Origin: a bacterium
GTDB taxonomy: Bacteria > Krumholzibacteriota > Krumholzibacteriia > LZORAL124-64-63
Direction: 5' to 3'
DNA length: 64,000 bases
Assembly (NCBI GenBank): GCA_016712675.1
Contig: JADJQR010000001.1
Location: 868,001 to 932,000, forward strand
Shown here: one piece after another, positions 1 through 8,691 of the stretch
Position numbering within the stretch: the first letter of the stretch is position 1
Layout of the letters: each line of letters opens with the position of its first letter
Made by a program: the position numbers and the translations under genes
Notes under the pieces: generated by a model
The model's input: the letters and a program-made list of their open reading frames with translations, nothing else
What the model was told of the DNA's origin: nothing
Databases searched by the model: none

Positions 1-1313
1 TGCAACACCGGACTTTCCGATTCTTCGCCGAAATGTCCCACCCCCGCACCGGGCTGTGCCCGGATCGCGCGCCGTCGCCCTCGTTCGCCAGCAGCGCCGC
101 CACCGGGTTCGGGCTGACGGCGTGGCCGATCGGCGTCGAGCGCGGCTGGATCACGCGCGAGGAAGGCGCCCGGCGCGCGCTGGCGACGCTGGCCTTCTTC
201 CGCGAGGCGCCGCAGGACACCACGGCGGCCGGCGCCACCGGCTGGCGCGGCTTCTACTACCACTTCGTGGACATGGAGACCGGGCATCGCTTCCGCGACG
301 TGGAGCTGTCCACCGTCGACACCGCGCTGCTGCTGGCCGGGGCGCTGTTCTGCCAGTCGTACTTCGACGGGCCGTCGGCCGTGGAGGACAGCCTGCGCGC
401 GACCGCCGAGGCCCTGTACCACGCCGCCGACTGGACCTGGGCCAGCCCGCGCCCGCCGCTGATCGGCCACGGCTGGTCGCCCGAGGACGGCCAGCTGCCC
501 TACGACTGGGGCGGCTACAACGAGGCGGCGATCCTCTACATCATCGCCCTGGGCTCGGACACGCACCCGTGCGACCCGGCAGCCTGGGACGCGTTCCGTG
601 CCGGGTACAAGTGGGGCGCGTTCGAGGGCCAGGAGCACCTGGGCTTCGCGCCGCTGTTCGGCCACCAGTACTCGCACGTGTGGATCGATTTCCGCGGCAT
701 CGCCGACGACTTCGTGCGCGAGCGGGGCCTCGACTACTTCGAGAACTCGCGCCGCGCGACCCTCTCCCAGCACGCCTACGCCCTGCGCAACCCCGGCGGC
801 TGGACCGGCTACGGCCCGCGCCTGTGGGGCCTGACCGCGTGCGACGGCCCGGTGGGCGGCACGTTCACCATCGACGGCCGCGAGCGCCGCTTCGAGACCT
901 ACTGGGCGCGCGGCGCCTCGTTCCAGTACATCAACGACGACGGCACGGTGTGCCCCTCGGCGGCGGGCGGCTCGATCGCGTTCGCGCCCGAACTGGTGGT
1001 GCCCACGCTGAAGGCGATGCGGGACGACCACGGCGAGCACCTGTACGCGGAGTACGGCTTCCTCGACGCCCTGAACCCCACCTTCACGCTGACCGACGTG
1101 CCGGTGCAGCACGGCCGCGTGGTGCCTGGGCACGGCTGGTACGACACCGACTACCTGGGCATCGATCAGGGTCCCATCCTGGCGATGATCGAGAACTGGC
1201 GCAGCGGCCTGGTCTGGGACGTGATGAAGAAGAACCCGCACATCGTGCGCGGGCTGCGGCGCGCGGGGTTCAGCGGCGGCTGGCTGGACGCGGCGCCGGC
1301 GACGGCGCCGTGA
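1..1313 (+). CDS. Glycoamylase-like glycosidase (PF10091, GH144-type), 5' partial
   Basis: The frame is open from base 3 with no start, and the first residues (QHRTFRFFAEMSHPRTG) already match the usual N-terminal region of this family, so the real start lies left of the window; the ATG at 33 is internal. About 436 residues are visible. Family hallmarks are 'TGFGLTAWPIGVERGWITRE' near the beginning and 'WYDTDYLGIDQGPILAMIEN' near the end. PF10091 proteins are (alpha/alpha)6 barrels, and characterised GH144 members are endo-beta-1,2-glucanases; other members are uncharacterised, so the substrate is an inference. Its stop TGA (1311-1313) overlaps a GTG start of the next gene, which places it first in a sugar uptake and degradation operon. 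Confidence 0.85.
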   Translation, partial: QHRTFRFFAEMSHPRTGLCPDRAPSPSFASSAATGFGLTAWPIGVERGWITREEGARRALATLAFFREAPQDTTAAGATGWRGFYYHFVDMETGHRFRDVELSTVDTALLLAGALFCQSYFDGPSAVEDSLRATAEALYHAADWTWASPRPPLIGHGWSPEDGQLPYDWGGYNEAAILYIIALGSDTHPCDPAAWDAFRAGYKWGAFEGQEHLGFAPLFGHQYSHVWIDFRGIADDFVRERGLDYFENSRRATLSQHAYALRNPGGWTGYGPRLWGLTACDGPVGGTFTIDGRERRFETYWARGASFQYINDDGTVCPSAAGGSIAFAPELVVPTLKAMRDDHGEHLYAEYGFLDALNPTFTLTDVPVQHGRVVPGHGWYDTDYLGIDQGPILAMIENWRSGLVWDVMKKNPHIVRGLRRAGFSGGWLDAAPATAP

Positions 1314-2857
1314 GGCGCCCAGGGACAGGCCCGTCCGGCGCCCGGCTTCGCGCGACCATCACACTTGCGCCGGCGCACGTCCGTCGAGCGCGTGCCGCGA
1401 TGCTGGCCGCCGCGGCGATCGTCCTGTCCGGCTGCGGCGGCGGCTCCGGCGGGCACGTCACCGAACTGACCTTCTGGGGCATGGGGCGCGAGGGCGAGGT
1501 CGTGGGCGAGCTGGTCGCCGCCTGGGACGCGCAGCGCCCCGACGTGACGGTGAAGGTCCAGCAGATCCCCTGGAGCGCCGCGCACGAGAAGCTGCTGACC
1601 GCGCACGTGGGGCGGGCGACGCCCGACCTGGCGCAGCTGGGCAACACGTGGGTGCCCGAGTTCGCGGCCCTGCGCGCCCTGGCGCCGCTGGACGAACGCG
1701 TGGCCGCCTCGCAGGTGGTGGCGCGCGCCGACCATTTCCCCGGCATCTGGGACACGAACATCATCGACGGCACGCTGTACGGGGTGCCCTGGTACGTCGA
1801 CACGCGCGTCGTCTTCTACCGCAGCGACCTGCTGGCGGCCGCTGGCTACGACTCGATGCCGGCCACCTGGACGCCGTGGCGCGAGGCGCTGGCGGCCATC
1901 GCCCGGCAGGGCGGCCCCGGCAAGTACGGCATCCTGCTGCCCTTGAACGAGTGGACGCAGCCGGTGATCCTGGGCCTGCAGGCCGGTTCGCCGCTGCTGG
2001 GCGAGCGGGAGACGCGCGGCGCCTTCGCGCAGCCGGACTTCGCGCGGTCGTTCGACTTCTACCTGGGGCTGTACCGCGACGGGCTGGCGCCGCCGGTCTC
2101 CAACAACGAGGTGGCGAACCTCTACCAGGAGTTCGCGCGCGGCACGTTCGCGATGTACGTGACCGGGCCCTGGAACCTGGGCGAGTTCCGCCGCCGGCTG
2201 CCCGCCGAACTGCAGGACGCCTGGGCCACGGCGCCGCTGCCGGGGCCCGACGACGGCGCGCCCGGCGTGTCGCTGGCCGGCGGGGCCAGCCTGGTGGTGT
2301 TCGCGGGCTCGCGCCACCCGCAGGCGGCGTGGGAACTGGTGGAGTACCTGAGCGCGCCGGCGCAGCAGCGCCGCTTCTTCGAGCTGACGGGCAACCTGCC
2401 GGCGCACCGCACCGTGTGGGCCGACAGCGCTTTCACGGGCGACCCGCGCACGCTGGCCTTCGCACGGCAGCTCGAGCGCGTGGTGGCCACGCCGAAGATC
2501 CCCGAGTGGGAGCAGATCGCCAACCGTGTCTGGGTGGCGGCCGAGCAGGCCGTGCGCGGGACGCACACGCCGGCCGCGGCGCTGGAGGCCCTGGACAGGG
2601 ACGTGGACCGGATGTTGGTCAAGCGGCGGTGGCTGCGGGAGAAGGGGTTGCTGGACGGGGAGGGGGGCTCTCTCTCGTCAAGGTCGTCCGGGCGGGTGGT
2701 TGACCGGTCAACCATTGCCGCAGCCGGATCGAGGGGAGATGCGGCGATGCGCGCGGCCGCGGTGGTTGACCGATCAACCATCACGCCGGAGCGACCTGCC
2801 ACGCGAGACCCCGGCCATCCCGATACCGCCGCCCGCGCCCGGGGGCCCCGCCCATGA
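1310..2857 (+). CDS. Sugar ABC transporter substrate-binding lipoprotein (family 1)
   Basis: The extracellular solute-binding protein of a MalE/UgpB-type importer. The lipobox 'IVLSGC' gives lipidated Cys42, followed by a Gly/Ser linker and a mature domain beginning 'VTELTFWGMGREGE' with a typical 'GAFTMYVTGPWN'-like stretch (here 'GTFAMYVTGPWNLGEF'). I chose the GTG at 1310 (GTGA overlap with the upstream stop) because the only other in-frame start, ATG 1400, leaves just 11 residues before the Cys and no positive charge; 1310 gives a long n-region that includes RRARAA. The family domain appears to end near base 2640 ('RMLVKRRWLREKGL'). About 70 further residues form a low-complexity tail that contains 'VVDRSTI' twice, each encoded by an 18-bp palindrome. 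The stop overlaps the ATG of the first permease. Confidence 0.88.
   Translation: MRRPGTGPSGARLRATITLAPAHVRRARAAMLAAAAIVLSGCGGGSGGHVTELTFWGMGREGEVVGELVAAWDAQRPDVTVKVQQIPWSAAHEKLLTAHVGRATPDLAQLGNTWVPEFAALRALAPLDERVAASQVVARADHFPGIWDTNIIDGTLYGVPWYVDTRVVFYRSDLLAAAGYDSMPATWTPWREALAAIARQGGPGKYGILLPLNEWTQPVILGLQAGSPLLGERETRGAFAQPDFARSFDFYLGLYRDGLAPPVSNNEVANLYQEFARGTFAMYVTGPWNLGEFRRRLPAELQDAWATAPLPGPDDGAPGVSLAGGASLVVFAGSRHPQAAWELVEYLSAPAQQRRFFELTGNLPAHRTVWADSAFTGDPRTLAFARQLERVVATPKIPEWEQIANRVWVAAEQAVRGTHTPAAALEALDRDVDRMLVKRRWLREKGLLDGEGGSLSSRSSGRVVDRSTIAAAGSRGDAAMRAAAVVDRSTITPERPATRDPGHPDTAARARGPRP
1363..1380. repeat. Copy of dispersed palindrome (17 of 18 matches)
   Basis: ACTTGCGCCGGCGCACGT, one base away from the perfect 18-bp palindrome found at 9916 and 21608. 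It lies in the region coding for the n-region of the binding-protein signal peptide, just past the gene junction. Confidence 0.5.
2697..2714. promoter_or_regulatory. Operator-like palindrome 1 (TGGTTGACCGGTCAACCA)
   Basis: A perfect 18-bp palindrome inside the 3' tail of the binding-protein gene, about 150 bp before the first permease. A second copy begins exactly 66 bp downstream, and another pair with the same 66-bp spacing occurs at 4668 and 4734. Length and symmetry suit a dimeric repressor, but no regulator gene is visible in the operon. A transposed repeat family is the alternative. Confidence 0.6.
2763..2780. promoter_or_regulatory. Operator-like palindrome 2 (TGGTTGACCGATCAACCA)
   Basis: Same element as at 2697, with outer arms TGGTTGA/TCAACCA intact and the centre CCGA instead of CCGG. 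It reads in frame as VVDRSTI, like copy 1. Confidence 0.6.
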
Positions 2858-3756
2858 CCCGCCGCCCCGCCTCCCTGGAGCGCCGTAAGGCCCGCGCGGC
2901 CTGGTGGTTCCTGGCACCGGCCATCGTCCTTCTGGCCGTCTTCTTCGTGATCCCGGTGGGCGCCGGGCTGTTGCTGAGCCTGACCGACTTCGATGTCTAC
3001 GCGATCGGCGACCCGCGGACGGCGCGCTTCACGGGCCTGGCCAACTACCGGCACCTGCTGCAGGACCCCACATTCTGGCAGGCGGCGCGCAACACGCTGA
3101 CGTTCGTGCTGGTGGGCGGGCCGCTGAGCGTGGCCACGTCGCTGGCCGCGGCGCTGCTGCTGAACGCGAAGGCGGTCAGGCTGCGCGGACTGTTCCGCAC
3201 GATCTACTTCGCGCCGGTGGTCACCACGCTGGTGAGCGTGGCCATCGTCTGGCGCTACCTCTACCACCCGAAGTACGGCCTGCTGAACTGGCTGCTGGGC
3301 GCGGTCGGGCTGGGGCCGATCGACTGGCTGGGCGACCCGCACTGGGCGATGCCGGCCATCGTCCTGCTCGCGGTATGGAAGAACTTCGGCTACAACATGC
3401 TGATCTTCGTGGCGGGGCTGCAGGTGATCCCGCAGGAGCTGTACGAGGCCGCCAGCCTGGACGGCGCCGGCCCGGTGAAGCGGTTCCGGCACGTGACGCT
3501 GCCGGGGCTGGCCCCGACCTTCCTGTTCATCAGCGTGACGACGATGATCGGCTTCTTCCAGGTGTTCGCCGAGCCGTACGTGATGACGCAGGGCGGCCCG
3601 CTGGGCGCCACGCGCACGCTGGTGCTCTACATGTACGAGGAAGGGTTCCGCTGGTGGCGGATGGGCGTATCGTCGGCCGTCGCGGTGCTGCTGCTGCTGG
3701 TCACGCTGGCGGGCACGCTGGTGCAGATGCGGCTGGCGCGAAGGAGCGGGGCATGA
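2854..3756 (+). CDS. ABC sugar permease, MalF/UgpA type
   Basis: An inner-membrane permease of 300 residues. Six hydrophobic segments are visible, the first being 'WWFLAPAIVLLAVFFVIPVG'. The cytoplasmic EAA loop that contacts the ATPase is present as 'EAASLDGAGPVKRFRHVTLP'. The ATG overlaps the stop of the binding-protein gene (ATGA), and its own stop overlaps the second permease in the same way, so all three are probably translationally coupled. No ATP-binding subunit is encoded in the operon; such importers often share an MsmK/UgpC-type ATPase from elsewhere in the genome. Confidence 0.93.
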   Translation: MTRRPASLERRKARAAWWFLAPAIVLLAVFFVIPVGAGLLLSLTDFDVYAIGDPRTARFTGLANYRHLLQDPTFWQAARNTLTFVLVGGPLSVATSLAAALLLNAKAVRLRGLFRTIYFAPVVTTLVSVAIVWRYLYHPKYGLLNWLLGAVGLGPIDWLGDPHWAMPAIVLLAVWKNFGYNMLIFVAGLQVIPQELYEAASLDGAGPVKRFRHVTLPGLAPTFLFISVTTMIGFFQVFAEPYVMTQGGPLGATRTLVLYMYEEGFRWWRMGVSSAVAVLLLLVTLAGTLVQMRLARRSGA

Positions 3757-4586
3757 GCGGCGCGAAGCATCGCTTGGCCGGGCCGGTGCTGCTGCACGCG
3801 GCGCTGATCGTGGGCTCGCTGGCCACGCTGGTGCCTTTGGGCTGGATGGTGGCGGCCAGCTTCATGACGCCGGGCGAGGCGAACTCGCTGCCGCCGCGCC
3901 TGCTGCCGCAGCACCCGACCCTCGACAACTACGTGACGATGTTCACGCGCCTGGACCTGCTGCGCCACTTCGTCAACAGCGCCATCGTGACCGTGCTGGC
4001 GACGGTGCTGAGCGTGCTGGTCAACTCGCTGGCCGGGTATGCGTTCGCCAAGCTGCCGTTCCCCGGGCGCGAAAAGCTGTTCCGCACGCTGGCCGCCGCG
4101 CTGGTGGTGCCGGCGCAGGTCGGCATGCTGCCGCTGTTCCTGCTGCTGCGCCAGATGGGACTGGTCAACACCTACGGCGGCGTGCTGGTGCCGTACATGG
4201 CCAGCATCTTCGGCATCTTCATGATCCGACAGTACGCGCTCAGCGTGCCGGACGACCTGCTGGATGCGGCGCGCGTCGAGGGCGCCGGCGAGTGGTCGGT
4301 GTTCCGGTTGGTGGCCCTGCCGGTGATCAAGCCCATCCTGGTGACGCTGGCCGCGTTCACCTTCCTGAGCGCGTGGAACGACTTCATGTGGCCGCTGATC
4401 ATCCTGGCCGACAGCGGCATGTACACCCTGCCGGTGGCGCTGGCCAACCTGGTGGGCGAGCACGTCCAGGACACGGAGCTGATGATGGCCGGCAGCGTGG
4501 TGACCATCCTGCCGGCGCTGGCCGTGTTCCTGGTGTTCCAGCGCACGTACGTGCAGGGAATCATGAGCGGGGGGATCAAGGAATGA
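3753..4586 (+). CDS. ABC sugar permease, MalG/UgpE type
   Basis: The second permease subunit, 277 residues, the usual length for the family. The N-terminal segment 'LLHAALIVGSLATLVPLGWM' and the long periplasmic loop 'LPPRLLPQHPTLDNYVTMF' are typical of MalG-like proteins, and the EAA motif reads 'DAARVEGAGEWSVFRLVALP'. The ATG at 3753 overlaps the stop of the first permease, and its stop overlaps the start of the glycosidase gene. With the other permease it should form the heterodimeric channel served by the upstream lipoprotein. Confidence 0.93.
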   Translation: MSGAKHRLAGPVLLHAALIVGSLATLVPLGWMVAASFMTPGEANSLPPRLLPQHPTLDNYVTMFTRLDLLRHFVNSAIVTVLATVLSVLVNSLAGYAFAKLPFPGREKLFRTLAAALVVPAQVGMLPLFLLLRQMGLVNTYGGVLVPYMASIFGIFMIRQYALSVPDDLLDAARVEGAGEWSVFRLVALPVIKPILVTLAAFTFLSAWNDFMWPLIILADSGMYTLPVALANLVGEHVQDTELMMAGSVVTILPALAVFLVFQRTYVQGIMSGGIKE

Positions 4587-7585
4587 CGAGGGGTTCGACG
4601 GTGCGGCGGGTCGCGATCGCTGCGTTGGTCGCGACGGGCTCTGCCGTCGCGATGGTTTTTCCCGGAGTGGTTGACGGGTCAACGATCGCCGGCGGCGCGG
4701 GAGCCCCGCTGGCCGTGGCTGCGCCCGTCTCGATGGTTGACTGGTCAACCGACGGCGGGAACGGACCCGTCGCAACGCCGCCGTCCTCGCTCACGCAGAT
4801 GATCGACGACATGTCGACCATCGACGCCTGGACCGCCGCGCCCGCCGACGGCGTGAAGCTGGACCTGGTGGCCGACGACGGCACCCTGCGGATGAACTAC
4901 GTGTTTGCCGGCGGCGGCTGGGCCATCGCGCGGCGTGAGGTGGACCTGGAGCTGACGGAGAACTGGGCCATCGCGTTCCTGGTGGGCGGCCACGGGCAGG
5001 TGCAGCACCTGGAGCTGAAGCTGATCGACGAGACCGGCGAGAACGTCTGGTGGCACGTCCGGCGCGACTACACTTTCCCCAAAGTTTGGACGGATCTGCG
5101 CTCGAAAAAGCGGCAGGTCCAGTTCGCGTGGGGGCCGGGCGGAGCGGAGCGGCCGCTGCACCACATCAAGGCGATCGAGATCGCCGTGACCGCCGGCAGC
5201 GGCGGCACCGGCAGCGTGTGGATCGACGACCTGCGCCTGGAGACGATCCCGGTCAACCGCGGCCCGGTGCCCGAGCCGGCGATCGAGGCCACGTCGCAGG
5301 TGGGCTCGCACGGGGCGGACCTGGCGCTGGACGGCGATCCGGCCACCTGGTGGCAGGCCGGGCGCGAGGAGCGGACGACCACGCTCACGATGCAGTTCGG
5401 CCGCGAGCAGGAGTTCGGCGGGCTGACCATCGACTGGCTGCCGGGGACGTGCCCGCGCGAGTACCTGATCGAGCTGGATGAGGGCGACGGGCTGTGGCGT
5501 CCGGCGCTGCATGTGCCGGGCAGCGACGGCGGCCGTGACCAGCTGTACATGCCGGAGTCCGAAGCGCTGCGCGTGCGGCTGAGCGCGCTGGTGCCCGGCG
5601 CGCAGCCGCCGGCCATCGCCGAGCTGAAGCTGCAGCCGCTCGGCTGGTCGCAGTCGAAGGAAGCGTTCGTCATGAACCTCGCGAAGGAGGCCCGGCGCGG
5701 GCTGTACCCGCGCGGCTTCACGGGCGAGCACACGGCATGGACGGTGGTGGGCCAGGACCTCGACGCGCGCGAGGGACTGATCGGCCGCGACGGCGCCATC
5801 GAGGCCGGGCCGGGCGCCTTCTCGGTCGAGCCGTTCCTGTGGCGGGGTGGCAAGCTGGTCACGTGGCAGGACGTCGAGGGCTCGCAGTCGCTGGTGGACG
5901 GCTACCTGCCCATCCCGCAGGTGCACTGGCGGTACGGCGACCTGTCGCTGACGGTGACCGCGGCGGGGGCCGGGCCGGCCGGCGCCTCGTACATCGTGGC
6001 GCGGTACCGGCTGGAGAACCACGGTGCGAAGTCCGACACGGCGCGGCTGTTCCTGGCCGTGCGGCCGCTGCAGGTCAACCCGCCGTCGCAGTTCCTGAAC
6101 ATCCGCGGGGGCACGTCCGACATCCGGCAACTGGAGCGCGAGGGCGACCTGGTGCGCGTGGACGGCCGGCCGCGCCTGCAGCTGCTGACCGAGCCGACGG
6201 GGTGGGGCGCCAGCCCGTTCTTCGGCGGCGACATCGTGGCCGACTGGATGGAGCAGGGGCGCATGCCCGCGGCGCAGGCGGTGGGTTGCGTGATGAACGC
6301 GGCCTCGGGCGGCGCGTGGTGGGACGTGGTGGTGCCGGCGGGCGCAGCGCGTGACATCGCCGTGGCGCTGCCGCTGTACGAGGCCCTGGCGCCGGCGAAG
6401 CTGGACGCGAACAAGGCGCTGAAGGACGCGGCCCGCGCCTGGCACAAGACGCTGGACAAGGCGCCGCTGAAGAACCTGAAGGCGCCGCGCGGCGCCTCGC
6501 CCGAGCGGCGCGCCCTGGCCGAGAAGGCGATCCTGGCGGCGAAGGCGCAGGTGGGCTGGATCCTGGTCAACCGCGCCGGCCCGGCCATCCAGCCCGGCAC
6601 GCGCAGCTACGCGCGCAGCTGGATCCGCGACGGCGCCCTGACCGGCGAGGCGCTGCTGCGCATGGGCTTCACGAAGGAGGCGCGCGCCTTCCTGGAGTGG
6701 TACGCGCCGCACCAGTATTCGAATGGAAAGGCGCCCTGCGTGGTCGACGCGCGCGGCGCCGACCCGGTGCCCGAGCACGACTCGACCGGCGAGTTCATCC
6801 ACCTGGTGGCGCAGGTCTGGCGTCACACGCAGGACCGGAAGCTGCTGCGCGAGATGTGGCCGCGCGTGCAGCGCGGCGTGGACTACCTGGAATCGCTGCT
6901 GGAGACACGGCGCACCGACGAGTTCCGCGGCACGCACTTCCACGGAATCCTGCCGCCGTCGATCAGCCACGAGGGCTATTCCGCGAAACCCATGCACTCG
7001 TACTGGGACGACTTCTTCTGCCTGCTGGGGCTCAGGGACGCGGTGTGGCTGGCCGACCAGGTGGGCGCGCCGGCCGCCGAGGTCGCGCGGCTGCAGGCGA
7101 TCCACGACCGCTTCGCCGCCGACCTGCAGGCGTCGGTGGCCGCGGCGATGTCGCACCACGGCAGCGACTATGTGCCGGGCTGCGCGGACCTGGGCGACTT
7201 CGACGCCACCTCGACGACGATCGCGCTGGACCCGTGCGACGCGGCGGCGCTGCTGCCCCAGGGCGCGCTGGAGCGCACGTTCGAGCGGTACTGGGAATTC
7301 TTCGCGGGGCGGCGCGATTCCGGAACGCTGCCGGACGGGAAGCCGTGGCGCGACTTCACGCCCTACGAGGTGCGCTGCATCGGCGCCGCCGCGCGGCTGG
7401 GCTGGACCGACCGCGCCTGGGAGATGACCGAGTGGTTCCTGTCGCAGCAGGCGGTGCCCGGCTGGAAGGTCTGGGGCGAAGTCGTCTGGCGCGACCCGCT
7501 GGAGGCGAAGTTCATCGGCGACATGCCGCACGGCTGGGTCGGGTCGGACTTCGTGCGGGCGGTGGGGGACCTGGTCGGGCCGTGA
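4583..7585 (+). CDS. Secreted F5/8-type plus (alpha/alpha)6-barrel glycosidase-like protein
   Basis: About 1000 residues. A signal-peptide-like start (MTRGSTVRRVAIAALVATG) leads into a low-complexity stretch of about 50 residues that contains two more operator-like palindromes, decoded as 'VVDGSTI' and 'MVDWST'. Two beta-rich modules follow: a galactose-binding-like region around 80-225 and a discoidin/F5/8-like region around 235-350 ('ALDGDPATWWQ'). The C-terminal 350 residues resemble six-hairpin glycosidases of the GH15/debranching-enzyme kind ('SYARSWIRDGALTGEALLRM', 'PVPEHDSTGEF'). The exact GH family and substrate cannot be fixed from sequence alone. It overlaps both neighbours by 4 bp, so it belongs to the sugar operon. 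Confidence 0.75.
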   Translation: MTRGSTVRRVAIAALVATGSAVAMVFPGVVDGSTIAGGAGAPLAVAAPVSMVDWSTDGGNGPVATPPSSLTQMIDDMSTIDAWTAAPADGVKLDLVADDGTLRMNYVFAGGGWAIARREVDLELTENWAIAFLVGGHGQVQHLELKLIDETGENVWWHVRRDYTFPKVWTDLRSKKRQVQFAWGPGGAERPLHHIKAIEIAVTAGSGGTGSVWIDDLRLETIPVNRGPVPEPAIEATSQVGSHGADLALDGDPATWWQAGREERTTTLTMQFGREQEFGGLTIDWLPGTCPREYLIELDEGDGLWRPALHVPGSDGGRDQLYMPESEALRVRLSALVPGAQPPAIAELKLQPLGWSQSKEAFVMNLAKEARRGLYPRGFTGEHTAWTVVGQDLDAREGLIGRDGAIEAGPGAFSVEPFLWRGGKLVTWQDVEGSQSLVDGYLPIPQVHWRYGDLSLTVTAAGAGPAGASYIVARYRLENHGAKSDTARLFLAVRPLQVNPPSQFLNIRGGTSDIRQLEREGDLVRVDGRPRLQLLTEPTGWGASPFFGGDIVADWMEQGRMPAAQAVGCVMNAASGGAWWDVVVPAGAARDIAVALPLYEALAPAKLDANKALKDAARAWHKTLDKAPLKNLKAPRGASPERRALAEKAILAAKAQVGWILVNRAGPAIQPGTRSYARSWIRDGALTGEALLRMGFTKEARAFLEWYAPHQYSNGKAPCVVDARGADPVPEHDSTGEFIHLVAQVWRHTQDRKLLREMWPRVQRGVDYLESLLETRRTDEFRGTHFHGILPPSISHEGYSAKPMHSYWDDFFCLLGLRDAVWLADQVGAPAAEVARLQAIHDRFAADLQASVAAAMSHHGSDYVPGCADLGDFDATSTTIALDPCDAAALLPQGALERTFERYWEFFAGRRDSGTLPDGKPWRDFTPYEVRCIGAAARLGWTDRAWEMTEWFLSQQAVPGWKVWGEVVWRDPLEAKFIGDMPHGWVGSDFVRAVGDLVGP
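4668..4685. promoter_or_regulatory. Operator-like palindrome 3 (TGGTTGACGGGTCAACGA)
   Basis: Third copy of the element at 2697, with two changes (the central base and the next-to-last base). It lies 85 bp inside the glycosidase gene, in the stretch after the signal peptide. Confidence 0.55.
4734..4751. promoter_or_regulatory. Operator-like palindrome 4 (TGGTTGACTGGTCAACCG)
   Basis: Fourth copy, starting 66 bp after copy 3, the same interval as between copies 1 and 2. It is in the same reading frame (MVDWST). Confidence 0.55.
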
Positions 7586-8610
7586 GCGTGCTTTCCATCC
7601 TGCTCGCCGCCGCCGTCTCCCTGCCGCCAGCGGTCGTCGGCGCCGACCTCTCTTCCCTGCCCCGCGTCGAGGCGGCGGGCGCCGTGTTCCGCGAGCACGC
7701 GGACGCCGCGCCCGCCGACCTGTTGACCCTGCTGCGCGCCCGCGGCCTGAACACCGTGCGCCTGCGCGTGTGGCACACCCCGCCGGACGGCACCTGCACC
7801 ACGGCCGCGACAACCGCCCTGGCCGCGCGCGCGCAGGCGGCCGGCCTGGCCGTGCTGCTGGACCTGCACTACTCGGACACGTGGGCCGACCCGGGCCACC
7901 AGGCGCCGCCGCGCGCCTGGCAGGGTCTGCCGGTGGGCGCCCTGGCCGACAGCGTGCGCGCCTACACCGCGGGCGTGATGCGCGCCCTGGCCGCGCGCGG
8001 CGTCGTGCCCACGTGTGTGCAGCTGGGCAACGAGATCACCGGCGGCCTGCTGTGGGACACCGGCCGCACCGACACCGAAGCGCACCGGGACAACCTGGCA
8101 CTGCTGCTGCGCGCCGGCATGGCGGGCATGGACGACAGCCTGCCGCCCGGCGCCGCGCGCCCCGAGGTGATGATCCACATCGACAACGCCGGCGACCGCC
8201 GCCTTCTGGATGGACTGGCGCGGCGCGGCGTGCTCTACGACGTGATCGGCGTCTCGTACTACCCGTGGTGGCACGGCCCGCTGGACAAGCTGGAGGCGAA
8301 CCTTCGCGATCTGGCCACGCGCTACGGCAAGGGCGTGCTGGTGGTGGAAACGGCGTACCCATGGACGCTGCGGTGGTTCGACACCACGCACAACCTGGTC
8401 GGCCAGGAGAGCCAGCTGCTGGACGGATACCCGGCCACGTTCGAGGGCCAGGCGCGTTTCCTGGCCGAGGTGACCCGCATCGTCCGCGAGGTGCCCGGCG
8501 GCCTGGGCCGCGGCGTGGTGTGGTGGGAACCGGCGTGGCTGGGGCCGGGCTCGGCGTGGGAGAACATGGGGTGGGTGGATGAGCGGGGGGTGCTGAGGGG
8601 CGGGCCGTAG
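7582..8610 (+). CDS. Arabinogalactan endo-beta-1,4-galactanase, GH53
   Basis: A secreted endo-galactanase of 342 residues that should cut beta-1,4-galactan side chains. The GTG start overlaps the upstream stop (GTGA). A hydrophobic leader (VLSILLAAAVSLPPAVVGA) is followed by the family opening 'GADLSSLPRVE'. The (beta/alpha)8 barrel shows 'NTVRLRVWHTPPDGTC', the acid/base glutamate in 'CVQLGNEITGGLLW', and the nucleophile in 'VLVVETAYPWTLRW'. It is last in the operon. A galactan enzyme beside a PF10091 enzyme suggests the operon handles more than one polysaccharide. Confidence 0.92.
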   Translation: MSVLSILLAAAVSLPPAVVGADLSSLPRVEAAGAVFREHADAAPADLLTLLRARGLNTVRLRVWHTPPDGTCTTAATTALAARAQAAGLAVLLDLHYSDTWADPGHQAPPRAWQGLPVGALADSVRAYTAGVMRALAARGVVPTCVQLGNEITGGLLWDTGRTDTEAHRDNLALLLRAGMAGMDDSLPPGAARPEVMIHIDNAGDRRLLDGLARRGVLYDVIGVSYYPWWHGPLDKLEANLRDLATRYGKGVLVVETAYPWTLRWFDTTHNLVGQESQLLDGYPATFEGQARFLAEVTRIVREVPGGLGRGVVWWEPAWLGPGSAWENMGWVDERGVLRGGP

Positions 8611-8691
8611 CCCGGAGAACAAAACCGCGCGATTCTGCGTTATAGTACCTTTCGGGCTCGCGGTGGTGACGGCGGCCGGGGAGGTCGATTC

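Noticed and set aside
56-1309. Long open frame continuing upstream of the binding-protein gene
   Set aside because: It is the out-of-frame shadow of the glycoamylase gene: Arg/Ala/Pro-rich composition with no domain; the real gene begins at 1310.
1166-2566. Long minus-strand frames opposite the sugar operon
   Set aside because: High GC keeps antisense frames open. They have His/Arg/Gln-rich composition, no ribosome-binding sites and no recognisable domains; similar shadows opposite most genes were left out.
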